A stretch of 64,000 nt of DNA, taken from assembly GCA_001557505.1 (NCBI GenBank), contig LSAX01000001.1, positions 3,100,001 to 3,164,000 of the forward strand, read 5' to 3'. The notes under the pieces were generated by a model. That model saw only the letters and a list, made by a program, of their open reading frames with translations, ran no database searches and was not told the DNA's origin. Below, piece by piece: positions 1 to 11,148 of this stretch (position 1 is the stretch's first letter; each line of letters opens with the position of its first letter). The translations under genes were made by a program, and so were the position numbers. The DNA is from Reticulascus tulasneorum. Taxonomy: Eukaryota > Ascomycota > Sordariomycetes > Glomerellales > Reticulascaceae.

Positions 1-13
1 GGCTCTCGACATC

Positions 14-541
14 ATGGACAAGTTCCCCGAGGGAAGTCCTCGACGCCGACGGCCTCTGATTCAGTGTATTGTCTTCTGTCTCATATGTGTCAGTGTCTCG
101 ACCGTCACAGTGGTCATGGAAGTCTTTGTTCTTCTTGCCCTGCAGTTTTGCGATGGCGAGGACCTCATGTCTCTATACTGGTCTACATGGACCATGATCC
201 AGGTGGGATCATTGATGGCCGTCTTCGGCATCATTCTTGCCCTGCTGCACTCTTTGCGAGACAAGAAGCATCCGTATGTCGACACCCAACACTTCTGCTT
301 TCTCCCGTCCCCCGTCTCCAAATCACTAACTTTCCTGTTCAGGCCCTGGGCACTTGCTCTGGGTACTCCGGTGCTTGTCTTTGCGGGACTCTTCCACTTC
401 ATGCAAACTTGCGCTATGAAGAGGATCAAAACCATCAAGCCCATCAAGCGGCAGAAGGACGAAAACGAAGACGGAACCCTCCCTATGAGCCAAGTGTACG
501 ACCACTTATCCCTCCCGAGTCCCCCGTGGATATCCTGCTGA
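14..541 (+). CDS. Small three-pass membrane protein, family not recognised; 5' end may lie outside the window
   Basis: Two exons, 14-273 and 343-541, joined across a 69-nt intron with a GTATGT donor, a CTAAC branch site and a CAG acceptor. They encode 152 residues if the ATG at 14 is the start. The frame stays open to the window edge upstream of that ATG, so the gene may begin outside. The protein has a short basic N-terminus (SPRRRRP), hydrophobic segments near residues 15-43, 58-81 and 88-110, then a basic, polar tail (KRIKTIKPIKRQK). This suggests a small integral membrane protein with a cytosolic tail. I do not recognise the family and assign no function. The intron length is a multiple of three, so the unspliced frame is also open, but the splice signals are good. 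Confidence 0.5.
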   Translation: MDKFPEGSPRRRRPLIQCIVFCLICVSVSTVTVVMEVFVLLALQFCDGEDLMSLYWSTWTMIQVGSLMAVFGIILALLHSLRDKKHPYVDTQHFCFLPSPVSKSLTFLFRPWALALGTPVLVFAGLFHFMQTCAMKRIKTIKPIKRQKDENEDGTLPMSQVYDHLSLPSPPWISC

Positions 542-1381
542 CTTTTACCAGCAATACGCTTGCAGCAGAATCTGAAGACAATCTGAATGGGGTCCGAGGA
601 GCAGTGATCGTCGGTCTAACTCTAGACGGCGGGCCTATCATCCACTTCAAAGAAGGCATCCCTGGCACGCTTCCCGACAGTACGGAACTCCTCGGACACT
701 GCAGGAATGACAAACCTATAGTGGCATGCCGAAAGGACTCGGTTCAATTCGTCTACAATGGCGACGCATCGGGCGAGAGAAATGGTTGACGAGTCAACGT
801 ACCACGCCCAACATACCAATAGCCTATTGGTACGTGGGGTTTGTTAATTCCAGGATCGGCAGTAGCTATCAGCATGCATCATGAAGGAGGACATTTTTTG
901 AAAAGCCTCAAGAAGCCCCTGAATCGGTCATCGGCAGCCCTCAAGGGAGACCTGACTAGACCCCACACTAGTCAGTCAATGCCGCAGGTTACACCTCATC
1001 GCTGCGCTAGACAAGCCACGCCGAGCGGCGACCGAAGCTTCCGTCTCTAGGTCGCTTCGAGCAGTGACGGGGGAAATGGTTAGGACATTGGGGGAAGACA
1101 ATAGTTAGATGAATTTGGCGTAAGCGGCGTTGAGTCATGATATACGCAAACTTTAAATAACCCTCTCTCATCTTGGATCTTAAAGATACCGGCAGGATGA
1201 ATTGGGCGGAGCCCAAAATGACGGTCTCTGGTTTGGATCGAGCAGCATTCTTTATCGTCACAAGTTTAGCATAGCGAATGGTAGCCTTTTTGACTTATCT
1301 AATCTTTTGGGTTCGACACTCGCTGGATGCAAATAACCTCTAAATTTATTTTTCCATCATCCGATCGAGAAGCTGGCTTCA
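542..1381. other. Gene-free stretch with a 19-nt perfect inverted repeat
   Basis: This lies between the 3' end of the small membrane protein gene and the 3' end of the CHORD gene. No convincing coding frame is seen. It contains a perfect 9-bp inverted repeat with a 1-nt centre at 814-832 (TACCAATAG/CTATTGGTA). An 18-nt string at 793-810 recurs with one mismatch at 3483-3500. Confidence 0.5.
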
Positions 1382-2498
1382 TTAGGCTCGTCCAGCCCTG
1401 CCCACTTGCAAAACTTCACCCGTAAGTCGATCATCACTGCGCAACACCGGCCACGACGCCCCGTCCGCCTTAGCTAGGCTCACCTCGAGCTTAGTGCCCA
1501 AGACTTTGAATGTCGACTTTTCTGGATCGATTGACGCAAACAATGGCACTTCTGCAACGTATCGCTTCGGCGGGGTGTCTGATGTTAGGAGGTCGAGGAC
1601 AACTTGCTGAGACTTAAACTCGACCTCGGCCTTGTCCTTGGATATCTTCTTGAGGAAGAATGATACGATCACTGTTGATGCAGTTTGATAGAAATCGGTT
1701 CTAGCAGGGTCCTGTCAGTGTCTTGACAAAAATGCCGAGTCGAGACGTCATGGGTGCCATACCTAACTGTCTCCAAGATTTCTTCTTGGCCAGACCCGCT
1801 GGTCTTATCTTTCTTGCCACTGCCTATGAATAAGTGGCTCTGTTTCGTCTCACAGCCCTCAATCTTCATAAACTGGTCGAACTCCAGCACCCTCCGCTTG
1901 CAGCACGAATATCCCTTGCTCCCCTCGTGGAAGATCGGCGCGCCAGGGTGGTGTACGCACTTCTCACCATCCCGCGCTTGCCCCTTCTTGTACGTCGTGC
2001 CACACCCCCTTCGTCTGCACACCTTGCCGTCAGGTATCTCAAGGCTCGGATCATCGTCGTCCGACTCTGGCGGAGGGGGCGGAGGTGTTGGCGCATTTTG
2101 CGGTGCGGTGATGGGGTTGCGCGGCGGGGTTGAGAGTTTCTCCAGGAGCGCTGTGTCTGTGGCTTGCGGTGCTCTTTGCTCGATCTTAGGAGGCAGGTCG
2201 GTTGTTGAGTGCTTCCCTTCCGTGCAAGGCTGGATGGACATGAATTCCTCAAACGTGAGGACTCGTGGTTTGCAACATTTCCAACCTTTTCGAAGCGCTG
2301 TTAGCATCAATTCGAACCAGGAATTTGTAACACATGTAGAGCCTCGAGGAGCGCATATTAGGTAGGCCTCCGGCGGAGCTATGCAGTCTTACCTTTCTGT
2401 CCTTCGTGGAAGATGGGTGGGCCGGGATGGTAGACGCATACCTCGTCAGGATCGGTATACGTCTTCCCGCAGCCTTGGTGGACGCACTTCTGAGCCAT
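1382..2498 (-). CDS. CHORD and CS domain protein (Rar1/CHP/melusin family co-chaperone)
   Basis: Three exons on the minus strand, 2498-2393, 2285-1763 and 1700-1382, encode 315 residues. CHORD I (residues 5-61, starting CVHQGCGKTY and sharing an HPGPPIFHEG core) is split by intron 1. CHORD II spans about 125-186 (CRRRGCG, CVHHPGAPIFHEG, GYSCCKRR, ending CETKQSH). A CS (p23-like) domain fills about 210-300 and begins TDFYQTASTV, with its opening strand created by intron 2 splicing. CHORDs bind zinc through conserved Cys and His. In this family the CHORD-CS pair partners with Hsp90 and Sgt1. A linker around residues 70-120 is rich in proline and acidic residues. The gene is divergent from the glutaredoxin-like gene and shares a 433-bp promoter with it. 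Identification is secure; the client role in this fungus is inferred. Confidence 0.93.
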
Positions 2499-2931
2499 AT
2501 TGATATCCAGTTGTCTTTTTACAGCACCCGAGTTTCAACAGGTGATCTGAAGCGAGGTCTTTCAGTTCGAGGTGTGAAGTATTTAGTTTCATGTGTGGTG
2601 TTGGGGATGTCGGACACGGTTTTGGAGGGGTCGATTCTGCAGGATTCCAGAATCCCGGGGTCACAATCCTAGAGGTTTATGACGGAAAGCTATGTCCAAG
2701 CTCCTTCACCGCCTACCTGATCCGCATGAAACCCCCTGCCATAAGGATGCAAGCATGCAACGCTCGTAAAAAGAAACATTCATGCTACTGTCATATTCCA
2801 CTAGTAAAATTTGTTGCAAATTCCACGTAAATGCACACGCATTTAGAGTGCAGTGCCTACAAGTTTCTGAAGCTGGGTTCATTCTGCGAGAGAGCTGCAT
2901 CAAAGCATCAAAGCGTTGGTGGGGACCTAAC
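2499..2931. other. Divergent promoter region, CHORD gene / glutaredoxin-like gene
   Basis: 433 bp separate the start codons of the two divergent genes. No clear TATA box or known operator could be identified. Open frames here are short and overlap the upstream extension of the glutaredoxin-like frame. Confidence 0.4.
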
Positions 2932-3312
2932 ATGCTTCCAACGGCACGGCTTCTCCGAGCTTGTAGGATTACCCTCTTCACCCGAGAGAACTGCGGGCTC
3001 TGCACCCAGGCAAAGTCGGCCTTGTCACATGTTTGGGATAAAAGACCATTCGTGTACAAAGAGATTGATATCGTGGCACCGGAGGCTAAGGCTTGGAAGG
3101 ATTTGTACGACTTTGACGTCCCTGTGGTGAGCTTGATGGACTAGCTGTTGCTGGCGGAGACTGTCTACTTACTAGCCCTCTCTTAGATCCATATCAGTAG
3201 GGCTGAGGCTTCAGAAGAAGATCCTAAATTCGTAGGAAAGGCCGTCAAACTCATGCATCGGTTTACACCAGAGGACATCGAGGCCAAAATGGATCGAGTG
3301 GAACAGAACTAA
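2932..3312 (+). CDS. Glutaredoxin-like protein (DUF836 family, YDR286C type)
   Basis: Two exons, 2932-3126 and 3187-3312, with a 60-nt intron (GTGAGC...TTAG), encode 106 residues. The thioredoxin-fold start RITLFTRENCGLC carries a CxxC pair at C21 and C24. It is followed by the family features FVYKEIDI and the cis-proline stretch DFDVPVIHI, which only appears after splicing. The C-terminus VKLMHRFTPEDIEAKM is characteristic of the fungal branch. The frame is open upstream, but the ATG at 2932 starts where the family normally starts (MLPTARLLRACRITLF), so it is preferred. Members are small, probably mitochondrial or cytosolic oxidoreductases without a firmly established substrate. The single-exon reading frame would end prematurely at 3144, which supports the intron. 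Confidence 0.9.
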
Positions 3313-3669
3313 CGACTTTCGCATCATGCCTCTAGCACGTTCACCGTGGGTTCCAAGCAGTTGAAGGGGGGAGAGCTTTGTGTCCGAGGAAAGCTTGCTG
3401 AAGCTTCTAACAGATCACAGACGAGAAGAGACGCTGGCCTAGGCATAACCTTTGCCTCAAGCCCCTGACGTCTCCTCGGGATGTCAACATACCACGCCCA
3501 GAGTATACGTGTTTCTGGGACCAATAAGTTCAAGGTCCCTGTGCTTATGAGCGGCTCGCAAAATATTGTTACTTCAAATGCACAGCAGAAACTAGGGTCC
3601 GTCGCACTGGGTGTGTGAAGAGAGCAAGAGGAGCGCAGTAGCCATTTAGGATGCCATAGCCTGACCGTT
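3313..3669. other. Convergent intergenic region
   Basis: This lies between the stops of the glutaredoxin-like gene (+) and the aldolase gene (-). The open frame on the minus strand here has no coding character. It holds the second copy (3483-3500) of the 18-nt string seen at 793-810. Confidence 0.4.
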
Positions 3670-4805
3670 CTAATATGACCCGCCCTTCTTTGGCGCCGTC
3701 TCACCTTTCGCAACGCTTATTGACTCTTTCAGAGTAAACTCTAGAGCTGTGAGATCCGTCGCGACGCTGATCATGTCGAATCCCAGGTCGGCGAATGCCT
3801 TGGACTGCTCGCCGCTGGTGCAAAAGATGCCACACTTCTTCCCAGCCTTGTGCGTCGCGTCCAGGATTCTAGAGATTGCCTCATTGAGCTCCGGTTTCAC
3901 GACTCCGTTTAAAACCGGATGGCCAATGTTGTTGCCTTAGTCGCAGCAAGTCAGCATTCAATCCCACCTAGGCAAGCGTTGTGATGGTTAAATAGTTTCG
4001 GCATACCTAGATCAAATGGTCCAATAAATAGCACATCAACGCCTTTCACGGCCGCGATCTCTTCCACTGCCGCTAGAGCCTCCTTGGTTTCGATCTGGAC
4101 CATGGTCAACAGGCTGTCATTCGCCTGCTGGAAGTATTCGGTGAAGGTCGGGACAGGGTTGAACCTCTCCATGGCGAGGGGCGACCCATATCCTCGATTT
4201 CCCCAAGGGGGGAACTTGGCAGAAAGAACTAGGTTCTCGGCTTCCTGTGGTGTTCGAAGTAGTGGTACTAATATCTGGAAACCTGTTAGTAAACTGCGTG
4301 ACCCCATTCTATCTATGGGCTCCGTACCCCATGAGCACCACTGTCGAGCGCTCCTATTAAAGTTCATCAGCCGAAGCCCAAAAAACCAAGGCTTAGATAT
4401 CATTACGCTTCACCATCCAAGGTTGCATGTCTGGTATTCTCACAATAGGAGAAACACCGAGAGCGGCGATAGCCGGGACAGCATCATGCATGGCACTATC
4501 TGGTTAGGACGTTAGAGGAGCTTCATTCATACATCAATCTGAAAAGAAAGAATACCATCTATGTTGCCATGCTCGCAATCAACCATGACCCAGTCCACGC
4601 CTGTCCTAGCCAAAACTCGGGAGACGTTGGCGCCAGGGACCATCTGCCACATTCCAAAACTCGGCCCATTGCCCTTCGCAAAAGTGGTCCTTAATCTATT
4701 TGCTGCCTGCATCGTAGAGTATGGTTTCCTGAGATCCCGGTGTGTAGGGTTTTGAAAAGCTAACCGTCGAACTGATAGCGACAATATGATCCGGGTGGCA
4801 GGCAT
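3670..4805 (-). CDS. HpcH/HpaI family class II aldolase (2,4-dihydroxyhept-2-enedioate-aldolase-like)
   Basis: Five exons on the minus strand, 4805-4556, 4499-4407, 4353-4328 (26 nt), 4274-4007 and 3935-3670, encode 300 residues. Landmarks of the family are visible in order: FGMWQMVPG, the general-base motif DCEHGN, VRIPDMQPWMVKRAL, GILVPLLRTPQEAE, NRGYGSP, VQIETKEAL with metal-ligand Glu185, and FIGPFDLG with metal-ligand Asp211. The 26-residue spacing of the two ligands matches the bacterial enzymes. Members perform reversible retro-aldol cleavage of 4-hydroxy-2-oxo acids, releasing pyruvate or oxaloacetate. The N-terminal ~30 residues are Arg/Ser/Leu-rich and could be a mitochondrial presequence; an internal Met (MQAANRLR) is an alternative start. 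The natural substrate is unknown. Confidence 0.9.
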
Positions 4806-5983
4806 GATGTCTTTATAGTCTGAAGCCGGATATCGGATCTTAGGGCAACCCGCCGGTCGGAGGCTAGCTTACTGGGCGGAGAGGTTGCTCGGCTGGGCAT
4901 TGGGCAGTAAACCCGATTTTGGACTTATCTTCCCGACCAGTCTTGTCATGAGGTACTGTAGGGGCTTCGGCAGGATCATCCGCCAGCTCCTTCGACTGCT
5001 GGATCAAGATTTCATCAGTTCATTAACCCCACGAGCACTGCATCACATCCATATATAACATGCAAAGCTAATGGCGGGGTATGCGTCCACATTTGGGGTA
5101 GCTTTGATCAACGTGCCAGGGGATGGAAGCGGGGCTCCAAGGTCAGCATACTCATACATATCATGATCAAGGGCAATCTAAATATGTATGTATGCGCACT
5201 GATGTCCTCACAGACCCCAGATTTATGGATTGCTATGGACACACAAAGATAGATACGTATTGCCAAAAGGATCCCCCAAACAAAGCGGGGGCTTGACAGT
5301 CATTTGATAGATGTTCTTGCGTCCTTTCATCTTTGGATACTTGAATCCGGTCTGGTGGACGATACATTGGTAATCTGGGCCAAAACGATGAAGCCTCTGT
5401 CACTCTCCAAGCTAAAGGCCATGGTTGCTCCGAAGAGCCTTCCAATAATAGAATATCTTAAGGGCTGTCATTTCTCACGAGCATGGGCTGGGATGCATAG
5501 GAGTGTCGAAGGAATAGCATATCCTGCGCGTATTGCTCACAGCCCTCTATTCTATGGGCTGCAATGGCCATTCTGTTGTACATTAATGTCCAGGATGCTT
5601 TTAGGTGGCTAAAATGCCGAACTGATATAGGAGTTGCATGCGTTCTCCTTGGCTGTGGAACCATTGGTCAGGCCATCATTCGTGGATCAATCTTCCTTTG
5701 CCTCCTATCGCTGTATGTGCCGTTGCTTTATGATCTGAAAGGTTCCCATGAGACCTGATATGGACGGGGTCAACATCTAATGCTACACAACACTTGTTGC
5801 AGACACTCGTATGGCCGAGTTCCCAGTCAACCCAGATCAGGATGCTTGAAGCCTGCCTTCAGAATCCGGCTCCCAGTATTTGGGTGACTCGCCGCTAATC
5901 CACTGAACTGCAGGGAATAGAAAAGGTCGGTGACCAGCAAGACCATCCTGAGTTCACCGGCCGAAAGAGCTTGTCGCTTAGGA
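4806..5983. other. Gene-free stretch between aldolase and rpb7
   Basis: 1.2 kb upstream of the aldolase start and downstream of the rpb7 stop. Several short frames are open on the plus strand (5304-5758), but they overlap each other and show no protein family features, conserved start or splice structure. I see no repeats or RNA genes. Confidence 0.4.
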
Positions 5984-6689
5984 TCAATCCTGGAGACATC
6001 TTTTCGAAAAATTGTTCGTAAGTCAAGCTTCACAGAAGTAGTCATAAAGAATACATACCCCAGATAATCCTCTTTGATGCTGCCAATGGCCCACATCTCA
6101 CCGACCTCAGTTCTCGTGCCAATCACCTTCACACGAACATGAGTGCCAGGCTCAATGACCGTGTCCTCATTGTTTGTGAACTGTGGTGGCGTGGCATTGG
6201 GATCCCATCTAATTTCAGCGGGAATCAACTGAAGTGACAGCCATTAGTCTCCCAAATCAAGGCACAACGGGAACGGTCCATGTCTGGCAGGGGAGACAGA
6301 AACATACATGGGCCGACACAAACAGGCGCAGTGGCCCGGCTTGAGCAAAGAACCCTTGGTGATTGACGGAGTAGACCACTGCATCAACCTGGTATCCGGG
6401 TCAGAAGCAAATTCCCAGCAGAGGCAAGGGAAGAGTTTACCGTCTCGCCCTTGAACGGGCGCCAGACCACAGCTCGGTAACCAACCGTGAATTCTGCCAA
6501 CCCACTACCAGGCAGGATCTTGCCCTCAGAGATATCAAACGTGTCCATGATGGATATTATGTAGTAGTTTCCTGCACAGGTCCCCTCCACATCCTTGAGC
6601 AGCTTGCTTGTCACCAGCTCGTGCATGTTCCGCCCGAAGTAGGAAGGATGCAGAGTGACTCTGCGTTCCATGTTGTAGAGAAAGAACAT
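5984..6689 (-). CDS. rpb7: RNA polymerase II subunit Rpb7
   Basis: Four exons on the minus strand, 6689-6441, 6388-6308, 6228-6059 and 5999-5984, encode 171 residues, the usual Rpb7 length. The N-terminal half begins MFFLYNMERRVTLHPSYFG and continues with LVTSKLLKDVEGTC and the tip-associated segment. The C-terminal OB fold includes PPQFTNNEDTVIEPGT and ends MWAIGSIKEDYLGCLQD. The last exon is only 16 nt and supplies the final five residues; reading through its intron would instead add a long unrelated tail. Rpb7 pairs with Rpb4 to form the stalk of RNA polymerase II, which contacts nascent RNA and acts in initiation, decay coupling and termination. Identification is secure. Confidence 0.96.
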
Positions 6690-7960
6690 CTTGACGGCTG
6701 TGGCAGTGCCTTGCAGGGGTTTATAATAACGAGAGGACGGCAATGATGAACTCGTTGGGTCGCGATCAGAGGCTTCGCCCTCCACAGAATAACGATTCCC
6801 GGATCCACTGCCTTCCCAATACTCTTCAGCAATTCAGCGCACTCTTTTGGCAACGAGATAGATCGATGACCGGCAACCAAAGAGATGGTTCGGGCGAAGG
6901 AAGCCACTGCTGCTGGAAGCAAGCACTCTCGAGCAGGGGACGTCGCGTCAGGTCGTATCGGGTCGAGTCCTGTCGCCGGGTTGATGAGCAGAGAGTAGGT
7001 AGGGCACGGCAGAGAAGGATGTCGCGAGAACGTGAGCGCCGCCTCTACGAGGCCTCTGCTATGCTATGCGCCACGGGTTGTGTGCTCGGGTGACTTGGCC
7101 AAAAACGAAGGTTGAACAAGGACAAATCCGGCGAGGCTGAGAAAGTCGTGGAATGCGGCAACGACACCTAAATTTTCGCCCGGAGGTCCGTGCACTTGTG
7201 CATTAGCCACACATCCTCCGCAAACACCGGGAGTTGCTTGGTGTGGCTAACGTACAGACTCTCGATATATACAGATTAATGAAGTGACAAAAAATGCCTG
7301 GAGTTGGTCGATAATATACTCGTCGCCTAGGCCTATGAGCAACAAGCTTATGGATGCTTGACTACGTAATTCCAAAGTTTTGCTATCGGAGGATGTGACC
7401 GAGTTAGAGGGTTTGTGAACTGTTTCCAAAGAGCACACGACCGTGGATCAGTGCTCACCCAATAGAGATGCCCGTCCCATTGGCTTCAGGTGCCGGATCC
7501 TGGTAAATGGGGCGTCCCACAGGCGGTCTCAGGGGTTGTGGGCCTCAATTTTCAGTGGGATCAACCCCCACGAGAGCACCGAGGCTGGGCTGGTTTTAGA
7601 GGTCCTCAAGACGTAAAACCACATCGTACCCTACCTCACTGCCCAAAGCCGACAGTACTTAATAAGGCCCCACGAATCACCAGGCTGAAGCACATGATTG
7701 ATCCGACGACAGTCTTACGACTCGGCCACCTCAACATTCCCTCAAAAGTATCGTGCTGCCAGCATCCAAAACCTCCCGCGAGGCACCATTTTCAACTTGC
7801 CGCTCTTCCGAAGCGATTCTGCCTCTGGCTGGATACGTTTGTCCCAAAGCGCCAATCCTTTGTTCGACCTCTCTGCCACTTGAGTTTTTTTTGGTTCCAT
7901 CAAACCCCTTAATGCTCGTCAGCACAGCCCAAGCTCATTGCACAAAGAAATCCCACCAAA
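6690..7960. other. Divergent promoter region rpb7 / Mpo1-like gene, with a 10-bp inverted repeat
   Basis: 1.27 kb between two divergent start codons. Frames on the plus strand at 6743-7093 and 7490-7912 lack family features and are regarded as non-coding. A perfect 10-bp inverted repeat (TTAGCCACAC at 7203-7212, GTGTGGCTAA at 7241-7250) could form a stem with a 28-nt loop. Confidence 0.4.
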
Positions 7961-8689
7961 ATGTCTCTGGATCTTGAGAAGCATCTGACATCTGTGAGTG
8001 AGAAATCCAACCCCCATGATACGTATCATCATCCTCTTTACTGATAGTCCTCTCCCAGTATGGCGCTTATCATCATAATCCGGTCAATATTGCCATTCAC
8101 ACATGCTGTGTGCCGCTTATCCTTTTCTCTGCATTTTGCCTTGTAAGTGAGGGACACGTACCCCTTCATCACCCGATGTCAAATTCATCTCTGAGGAACC
8201 GATGCTCATTCACTCCAGGCTAGCAACTCGGGAACTCTCATTCCACTCCCGCAATGGCTTACTATCCCTAACCTACCCCTCAACCTCGGGACCATCGGCG
8301 CTCTCCTATGGGGTGGTCTCTACATCCTTTTGGAACCTGTGGCCGGCACAGCCCTTGCTGCCATATGCCTCGGAGCTACCGCATTTTGCAATGCCATGAG
8401 GGCAAGCAACTCAGCTCTGACAAACCAGATTGCCCTCGGAGTTCAGATCGGCGCTTGGCTGTTGCAATTTATTGGTCACGGCAGGTTCGAGAGACGCGCC
8501 CCCGCGCTGCTACATAACATTCTGCAAGCCATTTTTCTTGCGCCTCTATTCGTGTGGTTGGAAATCCTCTTCACGCTGGGGTATCGACAAGAGCTCAAAG
8601 GTCGGGTGGACAAGGCAGTTAAGCGAGAACTCGCCAAGTACGAGGCTGCAAAGTCCAACGGAGCATCGAAGACTGGAACAGCCCAATGA
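7961..8689 (+). CDS. Mpo1-like (DUF962) ER membrane protein
   Basis: Three exons, 7961-7993, 8059-8142 and 8219-8689, encode 195 residues. The protein opens MSLDLEKHLTSYGAYHHNPV, the signature of DUF962 proteins, in which the histidines are thought to bind iron. It then has four hydrophobic segments (about 24-40, 60-80, 85-110 and 130-160) and a charged C-terminus rich in Lys and Ala. The yeast member Mpo1 is an Fe(II)-dependent dioxygenase of the ER that shortens 2-hydroxy fatty acids released from phytosphingosine. The first exon is only 11 codons, so the start is fixed by the short segment preceding YGAYHHNP. The gene is divergent from rpb7. Confidence 0.92.
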
Positions 8690-10104
8690 ACCCGCTACCC
8701 TCATGTGTGAATCTTGCATCATTGAATTCCTCACGTATCAGTGTACATGCGATAAATGGCGTTAACTACGCGCTCAGTTAGCCGTCACTGTGCCCCGGAT
8801 CAAGCGTCGTTGACGGATGGGCCACTTGCATTTACACCCATCCAACACTTCTTCTGAAATAGCAGGAGTTTGGCGCAGTCGTCGAGCACAGGACAAACAA
8901 TGCGCGTGCGGATGTTTTCTTCAAAAGGGATATAATCACGGCCTCTATAGGGATTGTCAGTGGTTGGAAGTTTGTATGAGTCGACGAGAATGAATGCGGT
9001 TCCTTAGATAACGAGCTCATCGGCGCAGACAGCGCACATTGTAATCCAATCATTGGTTACTGCGCTTTTCTTGCAAACCGAAGGAGTCTTGCAGGGTTCT
9101 CTAATATCTGGTTGCGGGAAGGCAACTCTGTAGCATACTTTATCAAACAATTGACCATCATGCTTTCGTCCAGACCCTGTAAATCTCACAGTATGAGTCT
9201 TAACAGGATTAGATTTCGATACCAATCAACCCGGATCTAGCTTTGGATGTGATATTTAGCAAGTAATTATCAAATCTCGAATCATTAGCATGTGGTGATA
9301 CCAGCACACTATACTCCTAGCCCAATCACTTGGTCCTAGCATTTCCTCGCGAACGCGAATTCCGCATCACGAACGATGTCCATATGTAGCAGTAAGGATA
9401 GGCTGTGTACAACGAGACCTAAGTTTAATTAACAAAAGGGACCTAGTTCTTATTATTCCTTTCGCCGGTCGGCCTGATCTTGCTGATGGATAGTCTCCGG
9501 TAACATATGCCAATCCCGAAAGTGACAATACAGAGCTCAAGGTCACTTGATTGAACGCCCGAACTTGCGCCCGTCCTGCCAGATATGACCACCGTTTGGG
9601 ATTCCTAGATTAGTTCCAGTCGCAATTGACTGTTCTTTGGGTAGACCGAGAATAAAAAGCTGAAGCCAATGGTACGGATAAGTGTTGTTAACGGAGGTTT
9701 CTCCTGTTCGTCGGCAGAGCAAATAGACAAAGAATAGATAATACATTCAGAAACATCGATATGAAAGCTATTCTTCTGTTCTACGTTCTCCCATTCCAGT
9801 CCGTTTTTATCTTTCTTTTCTTCCACACAGTAATCAGACAGGTCCTTTGTTCTTATAGCCTGATACTAACCTTGAAGTCGCGGCCCTGCCCATGCTATCT
9901 GGCCATGGAGAAGTTGCAGTTGAGAAAGAACAGCCCAGGGCCGTCGTTCAGCAAGCCAGCCAGTATTTTATTTTCTTATAAGTTAATGATGGTCTATGAA
10001 AGTCAAACCCGTCTTGTCTAGTTCCTTCAGCATTCTGTTTCCCAATACTGATAAATTCTCTCGGTATCACATTTCGCGTACTACAAGTGCACTTAGCGAC
10101 AAAG
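8690..10104. other. Gene-free stretch; one short Cys-containing open frame
   Basis: 1.4 kb without a supported gene. The minus strand 9225-9004 holds a 73-codon frame with six Cys (ending ITMCAVCADELVI) but no ATG start; it could be an exon or remnant. The remaining frames around 9543-10021 overlap on both strands and look random. The region is somewhat AT-rich around 9240-9480. Confidence 0.35.
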
Positions 10105-10710
10105 ATGTGGCTCTTCAAAATATTTACAGGTTCACCACCCGATAGATTAGACAAGGATGAGCTTGAGGAGCCGCTTCGGTGCCCTGACCCTCATGGATCA
10201 GACATATGCCAGCGGCTGATCCTCGCTGAAGAGGGTCGTAGTCCTGCTGAAAGAGAACTGAAGCAGATAGTCGAGGATCGTGGAGAGCAGGGGAAGGGTC
10301 GTATGCCTCGCCATTCCGCCTCACAACATCAGACTGAACATCAGGCACAGCATGAAAAGCAGGACCAGATCCAACTCCGGACTCAGCACTCGAGACTTCG
10401 GCTAACAAGCCGTGTGCATACAGAATGGCCGGCATCAGGGACTTATACCGGTGAGCTTAGAGTTTATCGGCCCCATTCGTTTGGAGAGCTAGGCTCTTAC
10501 ACGAGTGAAGCATCTCCAAATTTGTACGACTTCGTTCAGCAAGAACACATTAACTGGGGGGCAGAACACGAGTTCCACGCCATCCAGGATATTGACATTG
10601 CGGCAATTCGATCGTGGTACGAGCAGCAAGTCAATGGCATCAATTCGTTCTACGGGTGGACAGAGGAACTAGCAGAGTCGGAGCATAACCGAATAAACGG
10701 GCACTACTGA
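10105..10710 (+). CDS. Orphan hydrophilic protein, 201 residues
   Basis: Single open frame from the ATG at 10105 (upstream frame has only a GTG at 10087). The protein has a short hydrophobic start (MWLFKIF), then an acidic/basic mixed region, a stretch rich in Gln and His around residues 70-100 (QHQTEHQAQHEKQDQ) and a C-terminal part rich in aromatic and acidic residues (SWYEQQVNGINSFYGW). No signal peptide, membrane segment or known domain is seen. The length of the frame and its uneven but protein-like composition favour a real gene. It could also be an exon of a larger one. I do not recognise a family. Confidence 0.45.
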   Translation: MWLFKIFTGSPPDRLDKDELEEPLRCPDPHGSDICQRLILAEEGRSPAERELKQIVEDRGEQGKGRMPRHSASQHQTEHQAQHEKQDQIQLRTQHSRLRLTSRVHTEWPASGTYTGELRVYRPHSFGELGSYTSEASPNLYDFVQQEHINWGAEHEFHAIQDIDIAAIRSWYEQQVNGINSFYGWTEELAESEHNRINGHY

Positions 10711-11148
10711 CTCTGGCTTCTCCATGCAATGGATAATCTGTTTTACAACTACTGACTGGCCAAAAGAGGCTCAAATTGATAAACAACAGGCATTGTATGT
10801 TCATAGGCTTTAGGGCCAGGAATTACGGTTATGGCATATCTAATCAGAATTGAATAGATTCAAGGTAAATTGTGGTCAAGTGAGCGAGTTAAGTCCGTAA
10901 TCGTGCTTGGTTCTTTCACTGCGTCAAGGACATTGTATCAATCGGAGAGTGACTTTCATCGCATTGCCAAACCGTCACACCAACCGGTTGTTGAGCATCA
11001 TGTGGACACGCTTGACTTGGGAAGAACCCTAAGACGAGCGAGCCGGGATCCGATGGCTGGACTAAATAGGACATTTGTACTCAAGGCTTTCCTAGAGCAC
11101 TCATTAATTGTTAACGCAAGGTGTGTTCTCAGGCCAATATTGATTCCT

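Noticed and set aside
64..789. 241-codon plus-strand frame overlapping the first membrane protein gene
   Set aside because: It overlaps the better-supported frame, has no ordered domain and no splice signals, and is opposed by other long frames in the same interval.
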